Assembly (NCBI RefSeq): GCF_003967555.1
Contig: NZ_BIFS01000002.1
Location: 2,728,001-2,792,000 of the forward strand
Direction: 5' to 3'
Source: Dictyobacter kobayashii
GTDB lineage: Bacteria; Chloroflexota; Ktedonobacteria; Ktedonobacterales; Ktedonobacteraceae
Length of the DNA stretch: 64,000 nucleotides
The translations under genes were made by a program, and so were the position numbers. Below the pieces are notes generated by a model. The model did no database searches. It saw nothing but the letters and a program-made list of their open reading frames with translations, and was not told the origin of the DNA. Numbering within the stretch: position 1 is the first letter of the stretch; the number at the start of each line of letters is the position of its first letter. Of this stretch, positions 1 through 8,483 are shown in pieces.

Positions 1-696
1 GTCGACCTTTGAATCATCAATAGGGATGGCACCAATTTTCTCCGCCAGCCGCAAGCGATCAGGATGGCGGTCGACAACCATTACCATGCTGGCATCTTTA
101 AGGGTTGCGGAATAGGCAGCCATCAGGCCGACCGGTCCGGAGCCATAGACGACAACCGTATCGCCGGGCTTGACTCCCGCCAGTTCAGTGGAATGCCAGC
201 CAGTAGGAAAGATATCAGCGACCATCACATAGTCGGTCTCTTTCTCGCGTGCATCGTCAGGTAACTTCAGGCAATTGAAATCACCATAAGGGACACGCAG
301 GTACTCAGCCTGACCGCCATTATAGGGACCCATATCGGCAAAGCCATAAGCTGCCCCAGCCATTTTAGGATCGGGGTTGGTTGTAAGACAAAATGCGGTC
401 AATCCAGCTTCGCAATTTCTACAGAATCCACAGCCAATATTGAAAGGCAGGCAGACCATATCGCCAACTTTTATTCGATCGACGGCATTGCCAACCTCAA
501 TAACCTCACCCAGGTTTTCATGGCCGAAAACTCTCCCTTTTTCAAAATCAGTGCGGCCTTCGTACATATGGAGGTCTGACCCACAGATATTGGTGGACGT
601 AATTTTCACCAGAACATCGGTTGGCCGTTCTATTTTGGCATCCGGCACGTTCTTCACTGTGACGTCACGAGGTCCGTTATATACCACTGCTTTCAT
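1..696 (-). CDS. Zinc-dependent alcohol/formaldehyde dehydrogenase (3' end cut by window edge)
   Basis: The minus-strand frame is open from the ATG at 694-696 to the left edge, giving 232 residues of a medium-chain dehydrogenase. It starts MKAVVYNGPRDV. The catalytic-zinc region NICGSDLHMYEG is near residue 37 and GHENLGEV near 59. A structural-zinc cysteine cluster (CGFCRNCEAG, then C) lies around residues 89-104, and the Rossmann motif GSGPVGLMAA near 185. This layout, with a long insertion after the structural zinc site, fits the glutathione-independent formaldehyde dehydrogenase-like branch of NAD(P)-dependent zinc enzymes, which oxidise alcohols or aldehyde adducts in the cytoplasm. A good Shine-Dalgarno (GGAGGACAG) precedes the ATG. 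The C-terminal third is missing only because the window ends. The exact substrate cannot be told. Confidence 0.88.
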   Translation of the reverse strand, partial: MKAVVYNGPRDVTVKNVPDAKIERPTDVLVKITSTNICGSDLHMYEGRTDFEKGRVFGHENLGEVIEVGNAVDRIKVGDMVCLPFNIGCGFCRNCEAGLTAFCLTTNPDPKMAGAAYGFADMGPYNGGQAEYLRVPYGDFNCLKLPDDAREKETDYVMVADIFPTGWHSTELAGVKPGDTVVVYGSGPVGLMAAYSATLKDASMVMVVDRHPDRLRLAEKIGAIPIDDSKVD

Positions 697-1285
697 ACTG
701 TCCTCCAGTGCGCACTAACGCACATAGGCTATTGTAACTTGTGTCATTTACAGCGATGTAGCGCTGAATTTCCTTACGCGAAATTCAACTGTATCTGGTT
801 ATTTTGTTTGGAATGGAGAGTATTTTACGGTAGAGATTATTTAAAACATCCACCTCCCATTAAGTGTAAATATCAGCGGCCAATTTGTCAAGTATTTATG
901 TTAATATTTATCTATATTGTAATTAAAATATGGTTTCGCTTTGTGATGAATTATACCAAAGATCCATAAATGAAGTAGATAAGCATTTTATTAAACGATG
1001 GTATTCTGGATTGACAGCTATTCTTCAAGCAGGTTTTTAATTGACAGCTATTCTTCAAGCAAGTTTTTAATTGAAGATAAAAATTAGTAATGCTGCGGGC
1101 AAAGCGTGCAAGCAGGGTTACTTTCCGGCATAGAGTTGATGGCTTGCCCTTTTGGACAGGGTGAAACTCGCCTTTTGCACGGTTACGTAGGAGTCATATA
1201 AGTAGATACTATCATTCGTGATGTAAGAAGGGATGGGGTGGACAGATCAGTAGCTATGAAGAATAGATAAAGGGATGAAACAGCT
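697..1285. other. Intergenic region with a 30 bp tandem duplication
   Basis: AT-rich region between a minus-strand dehydrogenase and a plus-strand VOC gene. I see no convincing gene; an open frame at 739-969 has unprotein-like composition and no ribosome site. A tandem duplication sits at 1011-1070. Confidence 0.6.
1011..1070. repeat. Direct tandem repeat, 2 x 30 bp
   Basis: Positions 1011-1040 and 1041-1070 are the same 30 bp unit, beginning TTGACAGCTATTCTTCAAGC, with one mismatch (AGG/AAG). Each copy begins with a TTGACA hexamer, so the duplication also doubles a possible -35 element. No coding frame crosses it. Confidence 0.85.
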
Positions 1286-1978
1286 ATGCATATTCGAGCA
1301 TTAATCCTACAAACCAGGCAACTGGCTGAGCAGAAAGAGTTTTACACTGCCATCCTGGGTTTGCCATTGTTTAACGAGACTGCTACTGCTTTTACCATTC
1401 AGGCAGGCACAACACGTTTAACTTTCCAGGAAACCCAGCAGGAGGTACTTTATCATATCGCCTTTACGATTCCACGCAATAAGTTTGAGCAGGCCAAACG
1501 CTGGATTGCCCAACGAATAACGCTCCTGCCTACCAAAGCGGGTGATGACGAAATCTTTTTCTCCGGCCTCAATGCCCGCTCATTCTACTTTGGGGATGCG
1601 GACAATAACATTCTAGAATACATGGTGCATAATAGTCTGGATTACGAAGCGGCAGGCGATTTTGGACCAGAGGATGTATTACGTGTAAGTGAGATTGGTC
1701 TGCCGGTAGAGGATGTACTGGCCAGGGCTGCGCAATTAGAAGAACAGCAAGGGATTGTGTCGTATCCTGCAGAAAGCCAGATTTCTGACGCTTTTGCCTA
1801 TCTGGGTGACATCTCCGGACAATTCGTCGTCGTTAAGGCTGGTCGCCCCTGGCTGCCCACGGAAACAGTGCCAGCAATCGTCTCACCCGTCCAGGTTGTG
1901 ATTGATGGTCTGCGTGAGCAGCAGTTTCAGCTTGCCTCGTATCCATATACTATCGTTGTTGGCGCGGTCGCTGGCTAA
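1286..1978 (+). CDS. VOC (glyoxalase/dioxygenase fold) family protein
   Basis: A 230-residue cytoplasmic protein. The N-terminal half is a vicinal-oxygen-chelate module: MHIRALILQTRQLAEQKEFYTA-type first strand and helix, then a module end at residues ~100-115 (FYFGDADNNILEYMVHN), where Glu is the usual metal ligand. The second half (from ~125) is a weaker, degenerate copy, as in two-module VOC proteins. The family includes glyoxalases, extradiol dioxygenases and antibiotic-binding proteins, so the reaction is not predictable. The start is supported by a weak GGGATGA site upstream. A dispersed repeat follows the stop within 40 bp, and the gene has no operon partner. Confidence 0.75.
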   Translation: MHIRALILQTRQLAEQKEFYTAILGLPLFNETATAFTIQAGTTRLTFQETQQEVLYHIAFTIPRNKFEQAKRWIAQRITLLPTKAGDDEIFFSGLNARSFYFGDADNNILEYMVHNSLDYEAAGDFGPEDVLRVSEIGLPVEDVLARAAQLEEQQGIVSYPAESQISDAFAYLGDISGQFVVVKAGRPWLPTETVPAIVSPVQVVIDGLREQQFQLASYPYTIVVGAVAG

Positions 1979-2013
1979 AGCTGGATTGAGTGAGAGCGCT
2001 ATCCAGCAAATAA

Positions 2014-2201
2014 GCATGCAGGGCTTTTTCATGTTCGTCCAGAGAGCACAGGGAGATCACGAACAAGTGAGAAGATGGACATCCTTTCAGGTGTAGAGTG
2101 TGCATGGTGGGTGGCCGTAGCCGCCCACCATGCACACTCCACTCTCCCACCCCGGCGCCGCAGGCGCCAAAGAGGACATGAAAAAGCCCTGGTAAGCATG
2201 C
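2014..2201. repeat. Dispersed MITE-like palindromic repeat, copy A
   Basis: About 188 bp with inverted ends (GCATGC-AGGGCTTTTTCATGT at the left, ACATGAAAAAGCCCT-GGTAAGCATGC at the right). Inside lie a large GC-rich palindrome (GTGTGCATGGTGGG ... CCCACCATGCACAC) and a GGCGCCGCAGGCGCC block. Related copies are at 31361-31524, 32589-32714, 35690-35868 and a fragment at 8362-8406. None encodes a protein. It fills the gap between the VOC gene and the F420-type reductase gene. Confidence 0.8.
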
Positions 2202-2282
2202 AGATTTTTGAGGATATTCAGGCGAATATGTTAAGATGAAAGCAGGTAAAATCACGGTTTTATTGAAAAGGAGTCCTAGACT

Positions 2283-2693
2283 ATGAATGAATGGCAAAAA
2301 AGAAACGATGAGGTTATTAAGCAGTTTCGCGCTAATGGAGGCAAGGTAGAAGGCTGGGCGCCGTTGATCCTTATGACCACCACAGGTGCCAAAAGTGGCC
2401 AACCTCGCATTATTCCACTAATGCATGTGTCAGACGGAGATCGCGTATTAGCCATCGCCTCCAAGGGAGGTAGCGTCAAGCATCCTGAGTGGTATTTAAA
2501 CATACTCGCGCATCCCGAAGTCACGGTTGAAGTTGGTAATGAGAAGTACGATGCCGTCGCCAGGGTACTTACCGGAGCTGAGCGCGAGAAGGCGTTCGCC
2601 CGCGCAGCCGAGGTATTCCCTCCATACGCAGAGTATCAAAAGAAAGCGCCGCGCGAAATTCCCGTCATCGCGCTTGAGCGGCGTGCCCGCTAA
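2283..2693 (+). CDS. DDN/nitroreductase-family (F420-type) flavin-dependent oxidoreductase
   Basis: A 136-residue protein of the deazaflavin-dependent nitroreductase family (DUF385; Mycobacterium Ddn is the known member). Family signatures are visible: APLILMTTTGAKSGQPRIIPLMH (residues ~27-48), a glycine-rich stretch with KHPEWYLNILAHPEVTVEVG (~72-92), and the C-terminal IPVIALER. Known members bind reduced F420 or FMN on a split beta-barrel and reduce quinones, nitro-compounds or other acceptors. The start follows AAAAGGAG with normal spacing. A strong terminator follows. Its presence suggests the organism makes F420, but this is inference from the family. Confidence 0.88.
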   Translation: MNEWQKRNDEVIKQFRANGGKVEGWAPLILMTTTGAKSGQPRIIPLMHVSDGDRVLAIASKGGSVKHPEWYLNILAHPEVTVEVGNEKYDAVARVLTGAEREKAFARAAEVFPPYAEYQKKAPREIPVIALERRAR

Positions 2694-2709
2694 CCGATCC
2701 AGTAATATT

Positions 2710-2746
2710 AAGAGCTATGTTGGAACCAATTCAACATAGCTCTTTT
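2710..2746 (+). terminator. Rho-independent terminator after the DDN-family gene
   Basis: A 13 bp perfect stem (AAGAGCTATGTTG / CAACATAGCTCTT) is followed directly by TTTT on the plus strand, 17 bp after the stop codon. Confidence 0.85.
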
Positions 2747-2984
2747 CATTTTGTACAGAAAAATGAAAACCAACTGATGACCAGTGTGGGTAGGGAGAGT
2801 TGAGCCATCGTGTCACATCAAGGTAGTCTAATTCGTGGATGAAATGAATAGTTCCTCCTATTGAAGAAACAAGGGTATATGTTTCCTCTTTTGTAGCTTT
2901 TAGCGCTAAAGTTATCATTGCCTATAGTCGGAACGGGCCGCAAGGAAGTTAGTATACTAATGAGCAGATGAGGAGAACAGTCCT

Positions 2985-4148
2985 ATGCAGATACCATCAA
3001 GATTTGAAATGAAGACACTGATGGAAGAGCACTACGATCCATGCATCTCGTTGTTTCTACCCATCGAGCAGGTTGGTCCGGAGGCGCAACAGAATCCAAT
3101 CCGTTTACGCAATCAACTGCGCGAGATTGAGAGGCAATTAAAGCAGAACGCGGGTTTCGCCACCAAGAAAGATGAACTCCTGCAACCACTCCTGAATCTG
3201 CCCGATGACGAGAGTCTCTGGCAGGAGAAATGCCAGGGCCTGGCCATCTTTCGGAATTTGGAGCAGTTTCACTGCTATCATCTACCTGAGCGCGTCAAAG
3301 AACAGCTGGTGATCAGCTCCCATTTTTATCTCAAGCCCTTACTTTCTTTGCTGGCCAATGATGGACGTTTTTATCTGTTGGCCCTTTCTCAAAAAGAGAT
3401 CAGACTGCTAGAGGGGACACGTTATACGATGCAGGAGGTGCTCTTACCGGAGAAGGTGCCTGAGAGGCTCGCTGCCACTTTGCAATATGCGCAGTCCGAG
3501 AAAGAACTGCAATACCACAGCACAGGTTCAGGTGCACTGGTAGAAAAAGGCGGACGGCACGCTCTTGTTTTTCACGGCAAAGGTGAGAATGATGAGGCCA
3601 AAGAACATCTGACCCGTTACTTCCAGAAGATCAACCATGGCTTACGTGAGCTCTTACATGACGAAACTGTCCCATTAATGCTGGCAGGCGTAGAATATCT
3701 CACCGCCATGTACCGCGAGGTGAACACCTATCCTCATCTGCTTGAGAGCACCCTGACGGGCAATCCAGATGACTTGTCGATTCAAGTGCTACACCAGAAA
3801 GCGTGGCCTCTGGTTGAACCATCACTCTCGCAAGCCCAACACGAAGCGCTGGCGCAGTACCAGGAGTATGCTGGTACGGAGCAGGCTTCTAACAATATCA
3901 GTTTGATCGTTCTAGCTGCCCATGAGGGACGTATTGCCACCCTGTTTATTGCGCGTGACCGGGAACAATGGGGACGTTTTGATCCTTTAACCGAAGCCCT
4001 CGAGGTTCATGAAAGCGCCATGCCCGGTGATGATGATCTACTGGAGCGAGCCGCTACCCAGACGATCCTGCACGGCGGAGCCGTCTATGTCCTCGATCAA
4101 ACCGATGTCATTGATAACCAGCTGGCCGCTGCAGTGTTTCGCTACTAA
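2985..4148 (+). CDS. baeRF-family protein (bacterial archaeo-eukaryotic release factor-like)
   Basis: A 387-residue cytoplasmic protein. The start (MQIPSRFEMKTLMEEHYDPCISLFLP) matches the baeRF3-like opening, in which a short helix is followed by the CISLFLP strand. The middle holds FYLLALSQKEIRLLEGT (~128-144), a strand-loop typical of the group. The C-terminal half resembles the Pelota/eRF1 domain-2/3 fold, including LIVLAAHEGRIATLFIARD (~304-322) and the conserved end GGAVYVL (~365). The eRF1/Vms1 superfamily rescues stalled ribosomes or cleaves peptidyl-tRNA; bacterial members often sit in stress loci. No catalytic residue can be assigned here. It stands alone with its own terminator. Confidence 0.75.
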   Translation: MQIPSRFEMKTLMEEHYDPCISLFLPIEQVGPEAQQNPIRLRNQLREIERQLKQNAGFATKKDELLQPLLNLPDDESLWQEKCQGLAIFRNLEQFHCYHLPERVKEQLVISSHFYLKPLLSLLANDGRFYLLALSQKEIRLLEGTRYTMQEVLLPEKVPERLAATLQYAQSEKELQYHSTGSGALVEKGGRHALVFHGKGENDEAKEHLTRYFQKINHGLRELLHDETVPLMLAGVEYLTAMYREVNTYPHLLESTLTGNPDDLSIQVLHQKAWPLVEPSLSQAQHEALAQYQEYAGTEQASNNISLIVLAAHEGRIATLFIARDREQWGRFDPLTEALEVHESAMPGDDDLLERAATQTILHGGAVYVLDQTDVIDNQLAAAVFRY

Positions 4149-4160
4149 AGGGTGTGTAGA

Positions 4161-4184
4161 GTGCTCCCATGGTTATGGGAGCAC
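4161..4184 (+). terminator. Terminator after the baeRF gene
   Basis: Stem GTGCTCCCAT / ATGGGAGCAC with a four-base loop, followed by TGTTGTTGTCTT, 12 bp past the stop codon. Confidence 0.75.
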
Positions 4185-4196
4185 TGTTGTTGTCTT

Positions 4197-4895
4197 GCGT
4201 GCGTGCGCTACGCGCCCGAATAGTTTTTTTTAGAAGGGCCAATGAGGGCGCCGCGGCGCCCTCATTGGCCCTTCTAAAAAGAAGATTATGATGAGCTTTA
4301 GCGCTGTGGGGTCATAAAATTTCTTGGGTAGAATCATGGGCAGCGCGCCCTCATTGGCCCTTCTAAAAAAGGCCGTTATGAGTTAGAGCTCACATGGAGC
4401 AAACGCGTATGATGGGAGCCTTGGGAAGAGCAAATAGGTGCGCGGCGCTGTCATTGGCCCTTCTAAAAAGAAGATTATGATGAGCTTTAGCGCTGTGGGT
4501 CATAAAATTTCTTGGGTAGAATCATGGGCAGCGCGCACTCATTGGCCCTTCTAAAAAAAAGGCCGTTATGAGTTAGAGCTCAAATGGAGCAAACGCGTAT
4601 GATGGGAGCCTTGGGAAGAGCAAATAGGTGCGCGGCGCTGTCAGTGACCCTTCTAAAAAGAAGACTATAATGAGCTTTAGCTCACATGGAGCAAACGCGT
4701 ATGATAGGAGCTTTGGGAGGAGCAAAGAGGTGTACGGCGCTGTCATTGGCCCTTCTAAAAAAAAGGCCGTTATGAGTTAGAGCTCACATGGAGCAAACGC
4801 GTATGATGGGGAGCCTTGGGAGGAGCAAAGAGGTGCGCGCCGCGCACCTCTTTGCTCCTCCCAAAAAACAGCTCGGGCGCGTAGCGCACGTACGC
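4197..4895. repeat. 699 bp compound palindromic element with inverted ends and internal tandem repeats
   Basis: The ends are 23 bp inverted copies (GCGTGCGTGCGCTACGCGC at 4197, its complement at 4873-4895; one mismatch). Just inside each end sits a long perfect palindrome: 4227-4280 (54 bp) and 4816-4864 (49 bp), whose arm sequences differ. Between them are six 88-102 bp units starting with CATTGGCCCTTCTAAAAA at 4263, 4352, 4452, 4540, 4642 and 4744. Units 1+2 (4263-4451) and 3+4 (4452-4641) form a near-identical 190 bp higher-order duplication. No open frame of note. Single-ended relatives occur at 14843, 17450 and 52084. Confidence 0.85.
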
Positions 4896-5221
4896 AAGGT
4901 CGAGAGATGATTGATAGGGCGATGGGAATCAGGCCCTCACAGATAGAAAAATACAGAAATATACACAATTATGGAACTTAATAAGAATAGATAGCACAAT
5001 CGAGCTCATATGCAATGATGGAATAAATAAAACAAGAAGGTATAAAGGTTGAAAGAATTCTTTGAAGAGCATATAATCTAATTAATATATACAATAACAA
5101 AGAAAAAACTCTTTTACTTCATGCCAACGATAAAAATAAAGTGAATGCATCAGGTAAAACAGAGTCGCAATAGATTTAATGAAGTTAGCAAGCACGTTAT
5201 CCATGGAAGGGACATTGGACA
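4896..5221. other. AT-rich intergenic region, no gene seen
   Basis: About 325 bp, strongly AT-rich from 4950 on. It probably holds the promoter of the secreted protein gene that follows, but I cannot point to a convincing -35/-10 pair. Confidence 0.5.
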
Positions 5222-7141
5222 TTGAGTATATTTTTACTGGCTATTCGTAGAGTGTTAATACAGTGCTTAAATGCTCCCAAAAATATTTTTAGACGTAGAA
5301 GACCACTATCTAGCAACAAAAATACACCACTCGCGTTTCCATTATTATGGAAAAAACGTGAGCTCTTAGTCGCATGCGTGTTAGTCTTGCTTATTTTTTT
5401 GATTTCGCTTGTAGCTGCTTCTAGTGAATTATTGCCGGCCCGCGCCAGTGAGCCGCTGCTGCGACATCTGCAGGCCAGTGTAATCCGCTCGATCGGCAGC
5501 CCATCCGCGACCTTACCGGGTGTTACATCGACGCAGACAAATATAGGTGGACCCACCTCATCGCCGACCGACCCTCCTACGTATCCAACCGAAGCGAACA
5601 CATCAACCCCATCCAATAGCGATCCCACCTCAACTGGCTATCCCCCCTCAGATACAACAACTCCTATCCCAACCCAACCTTCATATCCACCTATATCGCA
5701 GGTATATCCTTCGCCCACGACAAACTCTGTGCCTGTAGCACCTCCTATTACTAAACCAACCTCGACGCGAGTCCAGAATCCCACTCCTATTCCAGGGGCT
5801 ACTAAGACGCCGACGCCGACGGATACGCCGACATCTACAGACACACCAACGCCGACGGATACGCCGACATCTACAGACACGCCGACACCAACGGATACGC
5901 CAACATCAACAGATACGCCGACACCAACCCCAACAGTAGTACCGGTGCCTGTATCTGGTAGTCCTGCTTTGGCCAGGTTGGAACAGGTCACTGGTGGTGC
6001 TTTTGGACAGGATAATGTGTATGTTCCTAATAGTTGGGGCGTACAAAAAAACCGCCTGGTACGCACTTCCACAGGAGATATTTTCACCGTCTATATCGAT
6101 GCGGGCCAGGATCTACAAAACCGCAACTGGCATTTGATGCACCGGAACTTGAGTGGAAACTGGGAAGAATTAAAGAGTGGCAATGCAGGGAGCGAGCCAA
6201 TCAATATTCTTGTTGGACCTAATGATGAGATCCATCTGTTCACCTGGCCGGGCACACAGGGAAAATTAGTCCATCTCTATTCCAAGGATCTGGGCAAGAC
6301 CTTTCAGAGTGAAGAGATAGCTGGAGCATGGATTCAAGATCAAGGCTATAGTGGTAGCGGTATTAATGCCAAAGGTGATATGGTTATTTTCCAGACGGCC
6401 GCTGATAAGCCAGGTAGTTTTCTCTGGTCCTATTATTCCTCGACCACGCAGAAGTGGACCTTTCATACCAACACCTTTGACTATCGCTATACCTATGCCT
6501 TTTTCTTCCCCGGCAATAATGGCGACCTGACGATCACGGCTATGCGCGATGTCGAACGGCCAGAACTTGGCTTGCCCGCGTCTACAGGTTTCAATTATAT
6601 TTTTAACGCCATTAAGTATTTTTACATCAAGGACGTAACGAATCCAGTCCTCCAGCAGCTCCCAGTAGTCGAGGTACAGCCAAAGAACAATAGTGACTAT
6701 GATGTGACATATCTGACGGATAGCTATATTGATAGCTATGGCCGGATACACATCCTCTACAATAATTTATATGATGGGCCGCATCATGTCATTATCGCTG
6801 ATGGTAAGATTGTGAAGGATGTGAAGCAAAATATTGATTACGGCCAAAAGATGCGCATTACCCAGGATAGCAAAGGTCATTTTTACCTGATCAGTATGAG
6901 TAAAGATGGCCAAACCCTCAACGTCTATCCCGGTACCAATAATGATACCGACGGTACTGATCTGGCCCCGGTAGTAAAGCTTGATATCTCTAAACTACCT
7001 GGTTGTTCGGATGATGACTTCTGTCACTCACCAACCTTTACCGTACCCAGAAGTGGAAATGCCTTAAGTGATACTATTGATGGCGTTTATGGCAACTTTA
7101 CCAAAGAGATCTACTTCCAGATCAAGTTGCATGGTAATTAG
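5222..7141 (+). CDS. Membrane-anchored or secreted protein with Thr/Pro linker and BNR/propeller-like domain
   Basis: 639 residues. An arginine/lysine-rich N-terminus leads into one hydrophobic segment (LLVACVLVLLIFLISLVAAS, ~48-67), a type-II anchor or uncleaved signal. Residues ~95-240 are a low-complexity Ser/Thr/Pro spacer with a 12-residue period of TPTPTDTPTSTD type. The remaining ~390 residues form a globular domain with recurring W-x-G/D strands (FTVYIDAGQDLQNRNWHLMH, IHLFTWPG, DSYGRIHILYNN) typical of BNR/sialidase-like propellers. It is likely displayed on the cell surface; no enzymatic residues are identifiable. The start is a TTG preceded by GGAAGGG; no better in-frame ATG lies near. 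Alternative: a purely structural surface protein. Confidence 0.7.
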   Translation: MSIFLLAIRRVLIQCLNAPKNIFRRRRPLSSNKNTPLAFPLLWKKRELLVACVLVLLIFLISLVAASSELLPARASEPLLRHLQASVIRSIGSPSATLPGVTSTQTNIGGPTSSPTDPPTYPTEANTSTPSNSDPTSTGYPPSDTTTPIPTQPSYPPISQVYPSPTTNSVPVAPPITKPTSTRVQNPTPIPGATKTPTPTDTPTSTDTPTPTDTPTSTDTPTPTDTPTSTDTPTPTPTVVPVPVSGSPALARLEQVTGGAFGQDNVYVPNSWGVQKNRLVRTSTGDIFTVYIDAGQDLQNRNWHLMHRNLSGNWEELKSGNAGSEPINILVGPNDEIHLFTWPGTQGKLVHLYSKDLGKTFQSEEIAGAWIQDQGYSGSGINAKGDMVIFQTAADKPGSFLWSYYSSTTQKWTFHTNTFDYRYTYAFFFPGNNGDLTITAMRDVERPELGLPASTGFNYIFNAIKYFYIKDVTNPVLQQLPVVEVQPKNNSDYDVTYLTDSYIDSYGRIHILYNNLYDGPHHVIIADGKIVKDVKQNIDYGQKMRITQDSKGHFYLISMSKDGQTLNVYPGTNNDTDGTDLAPVVKLDISKLPGCSDDDFCHSPTFTVPRSGNALSDTIDGVYGNFTKEIYFQIKLHGN

Positions 7142-7207
7142 AAGTCTTAGCCAGGTCATATACAATTTTGATATGAAACTTCGCACCTACGGTACTCGCT
7201 AAAAGTG

Positions 7208-7257
7208 TTCAGGTTGTGCGATGGAGAAGGGACTGCTTCTCTATTGCACAACCTGAA
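7208..7257. terminator. Hairpin between convergent genes
   Basis: Outer stem TTCAGGTTGTGC / GCACAACCTGAA (12 bp) with a smaller GGAGAAG / CTTCTC stem inside. It lies between the secreted protein gene (+) and the SDR gene (-). There is no clear T-run, so its terminator role is inferred. Confidence 0.5.
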
Positions 7258-7281
7258 TGGGATATGTGAACGAGCAAGTTA

Positions 7282-8144
7282 CTAATGTTTGCTTTCAAGT
7301 TCCCCGGGGGTAGCGTTCTCACTGCGCGCGGGTTGGGTATGATGCGGATAGAGTTTTCTCATATTGTCACCAAACATTTTGACGGCCTGCTTGCGTGGGA
7401 GGATGCGTGTGCTCAAAAAGGCCGCGGCTCTATTACCGCGTCCGGCGATTCTGCTGGGGTATGTCCAAGGGCGGCGATAGCTTCAGCAACGGTTGGCGCA
7501 GCCTCCATATAAGGCATTGGAATGGCCGTATAGCGTGGTTTGGCATGGTGGAAGCCAGGCGTATTGGTAGCTCCTGGCGCAAAGCCTAACACGTCAACGC
7601 CCGAACTACGCAACTCATCCCATAAGCCCTCGGCCAGGATCAAATTGTAGGCCTTGGTAGCCGCATAATTTGTTACGAGCGCGGTACCCTGCAAGGCTGA
7701 TGCGGATGAAAAGAAGATAATACCTCCCCGTCCACGCTCGCGCATCAAGCGCCCAAAGTGATGTGATAGCGTCAATGGTGCATAACAATTAATCGCAATC
7801 TGCCGTTGTAACGTCTCCAGAGGTATATCCAGAAGTGGTCCAACGGAAGAGAGTCCCGCGACATTAGCGACCAGGCCTATCTCCAATTCAGCCGTTTCGC
7901 GTTGTACTGGCGCAAGGAATGCCGGATCAGACAGGTCAACTAGCAATGGTTTAACCTGTACCCCATATTGCTGTTGCAAGAACGAAACCTGTTGCTGGAG
8001 TTTATCTGGCTGTATATCAACGGCGACAATATTAAGTTGCCGTGCGGCGAGCTGATTGGTAAATTCTTTTCCTAATCCGGAAGCGGCCCCCGTGACTAAA
8101 GCCCATTGACCATAGCGCTGTTGAAAAAGGACTATTGTTGACAT
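7282..8144 (-). CDS. Short-chain dehydrogenase/reductase (frame broken near the C-terminus)
   Basis: The classical SDR opens at the ATG at 8144 (MSTIVLFQQRYGQWALVTGAASGLG). It has the Rossmann TGAASGLG (~17-24), VDLSDP, NVAG (~93), catalytic Ser (FFSSASALQG, ~144-148) and YAATK (~160-164), then PGATNTPGF. The original frame ends at 7413, but the expected SDR tail (NRAAAFLSTRILPRKQAVKM, then YP) continues in another frame to the TAG at 7282-7284. One missing C in the C4 run complementary to 7456-7459 explains the break. An upstream ATG (8156) is possible; 8144 fits homologues better. It is an NAD(P)-dependent oxidoreductase of unknown substrate, without operon partners. Confidence 0.8.
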
Positions 8145-8361
8145 AAACAGGTCCATCCTATTCTTTCGTAGGTTTTGTATATGCATACTTTTAATGCAGT
8201 TTTGAAGAGCGTGTATGCAAGAGGTATAAGCGCGATAAATGTATGCCGGCTGCTCATGGAAGGTAAGGAGCAACCAGCAGCATACTGTGCCTCCAACGAT
8301 TATCATAACATAATATCCATAAAAAATCATATATACTGCTGTTGCCGCAGGATATTTAATG

Positions 8362-8406
8362 TTTCTCTTTGGCGCCGGCGGCGCCGAATTGGAGGGTGTG
8401 GAGTGA
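8362..8406. repeat. Fragment of the dispersed MITE-like repeat (copy E)
   Basis: CTCTTTGGCGCC-GGCGGCGCC followed by GAGGGTGTGGAGTG matches one end of the repeat seen at 31378 and 35697. Only the end remains. Confidence 0.6.
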
Positions 8407-8483
8407 CTGCCATTGCCATATGTAATTAACTCAGCAGTAGAGAGAAGAGATAAATAAGAGAAAATAAATTTTATAGAAATAAG

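Noticed and set aside
739..969. 76-codon frame in the first intergenic region
   Set aside because: No ribosome site, composition unlike protein, overlaps the likely promoter area.
2715..2918. 67-codon minus-strand frame before the baeRF gene
   Set aside because: Its last codons lie in the terminator hairpin and no ribosome site precedes the start, although the composition is not impossible.
4263..4845. Repeats of 88-102 bp as a CRISPR array
   Set aside because: The units are joined head to tail without unique spacers and are longer than CRISPR repeats; no cas gene is present.
5638..6087. Minus-strand frame rich in Val-Gly-Val
   Set aside because: It is the antisense image of the Thr/Pro linker codons (ACG/CCA), not a gene.
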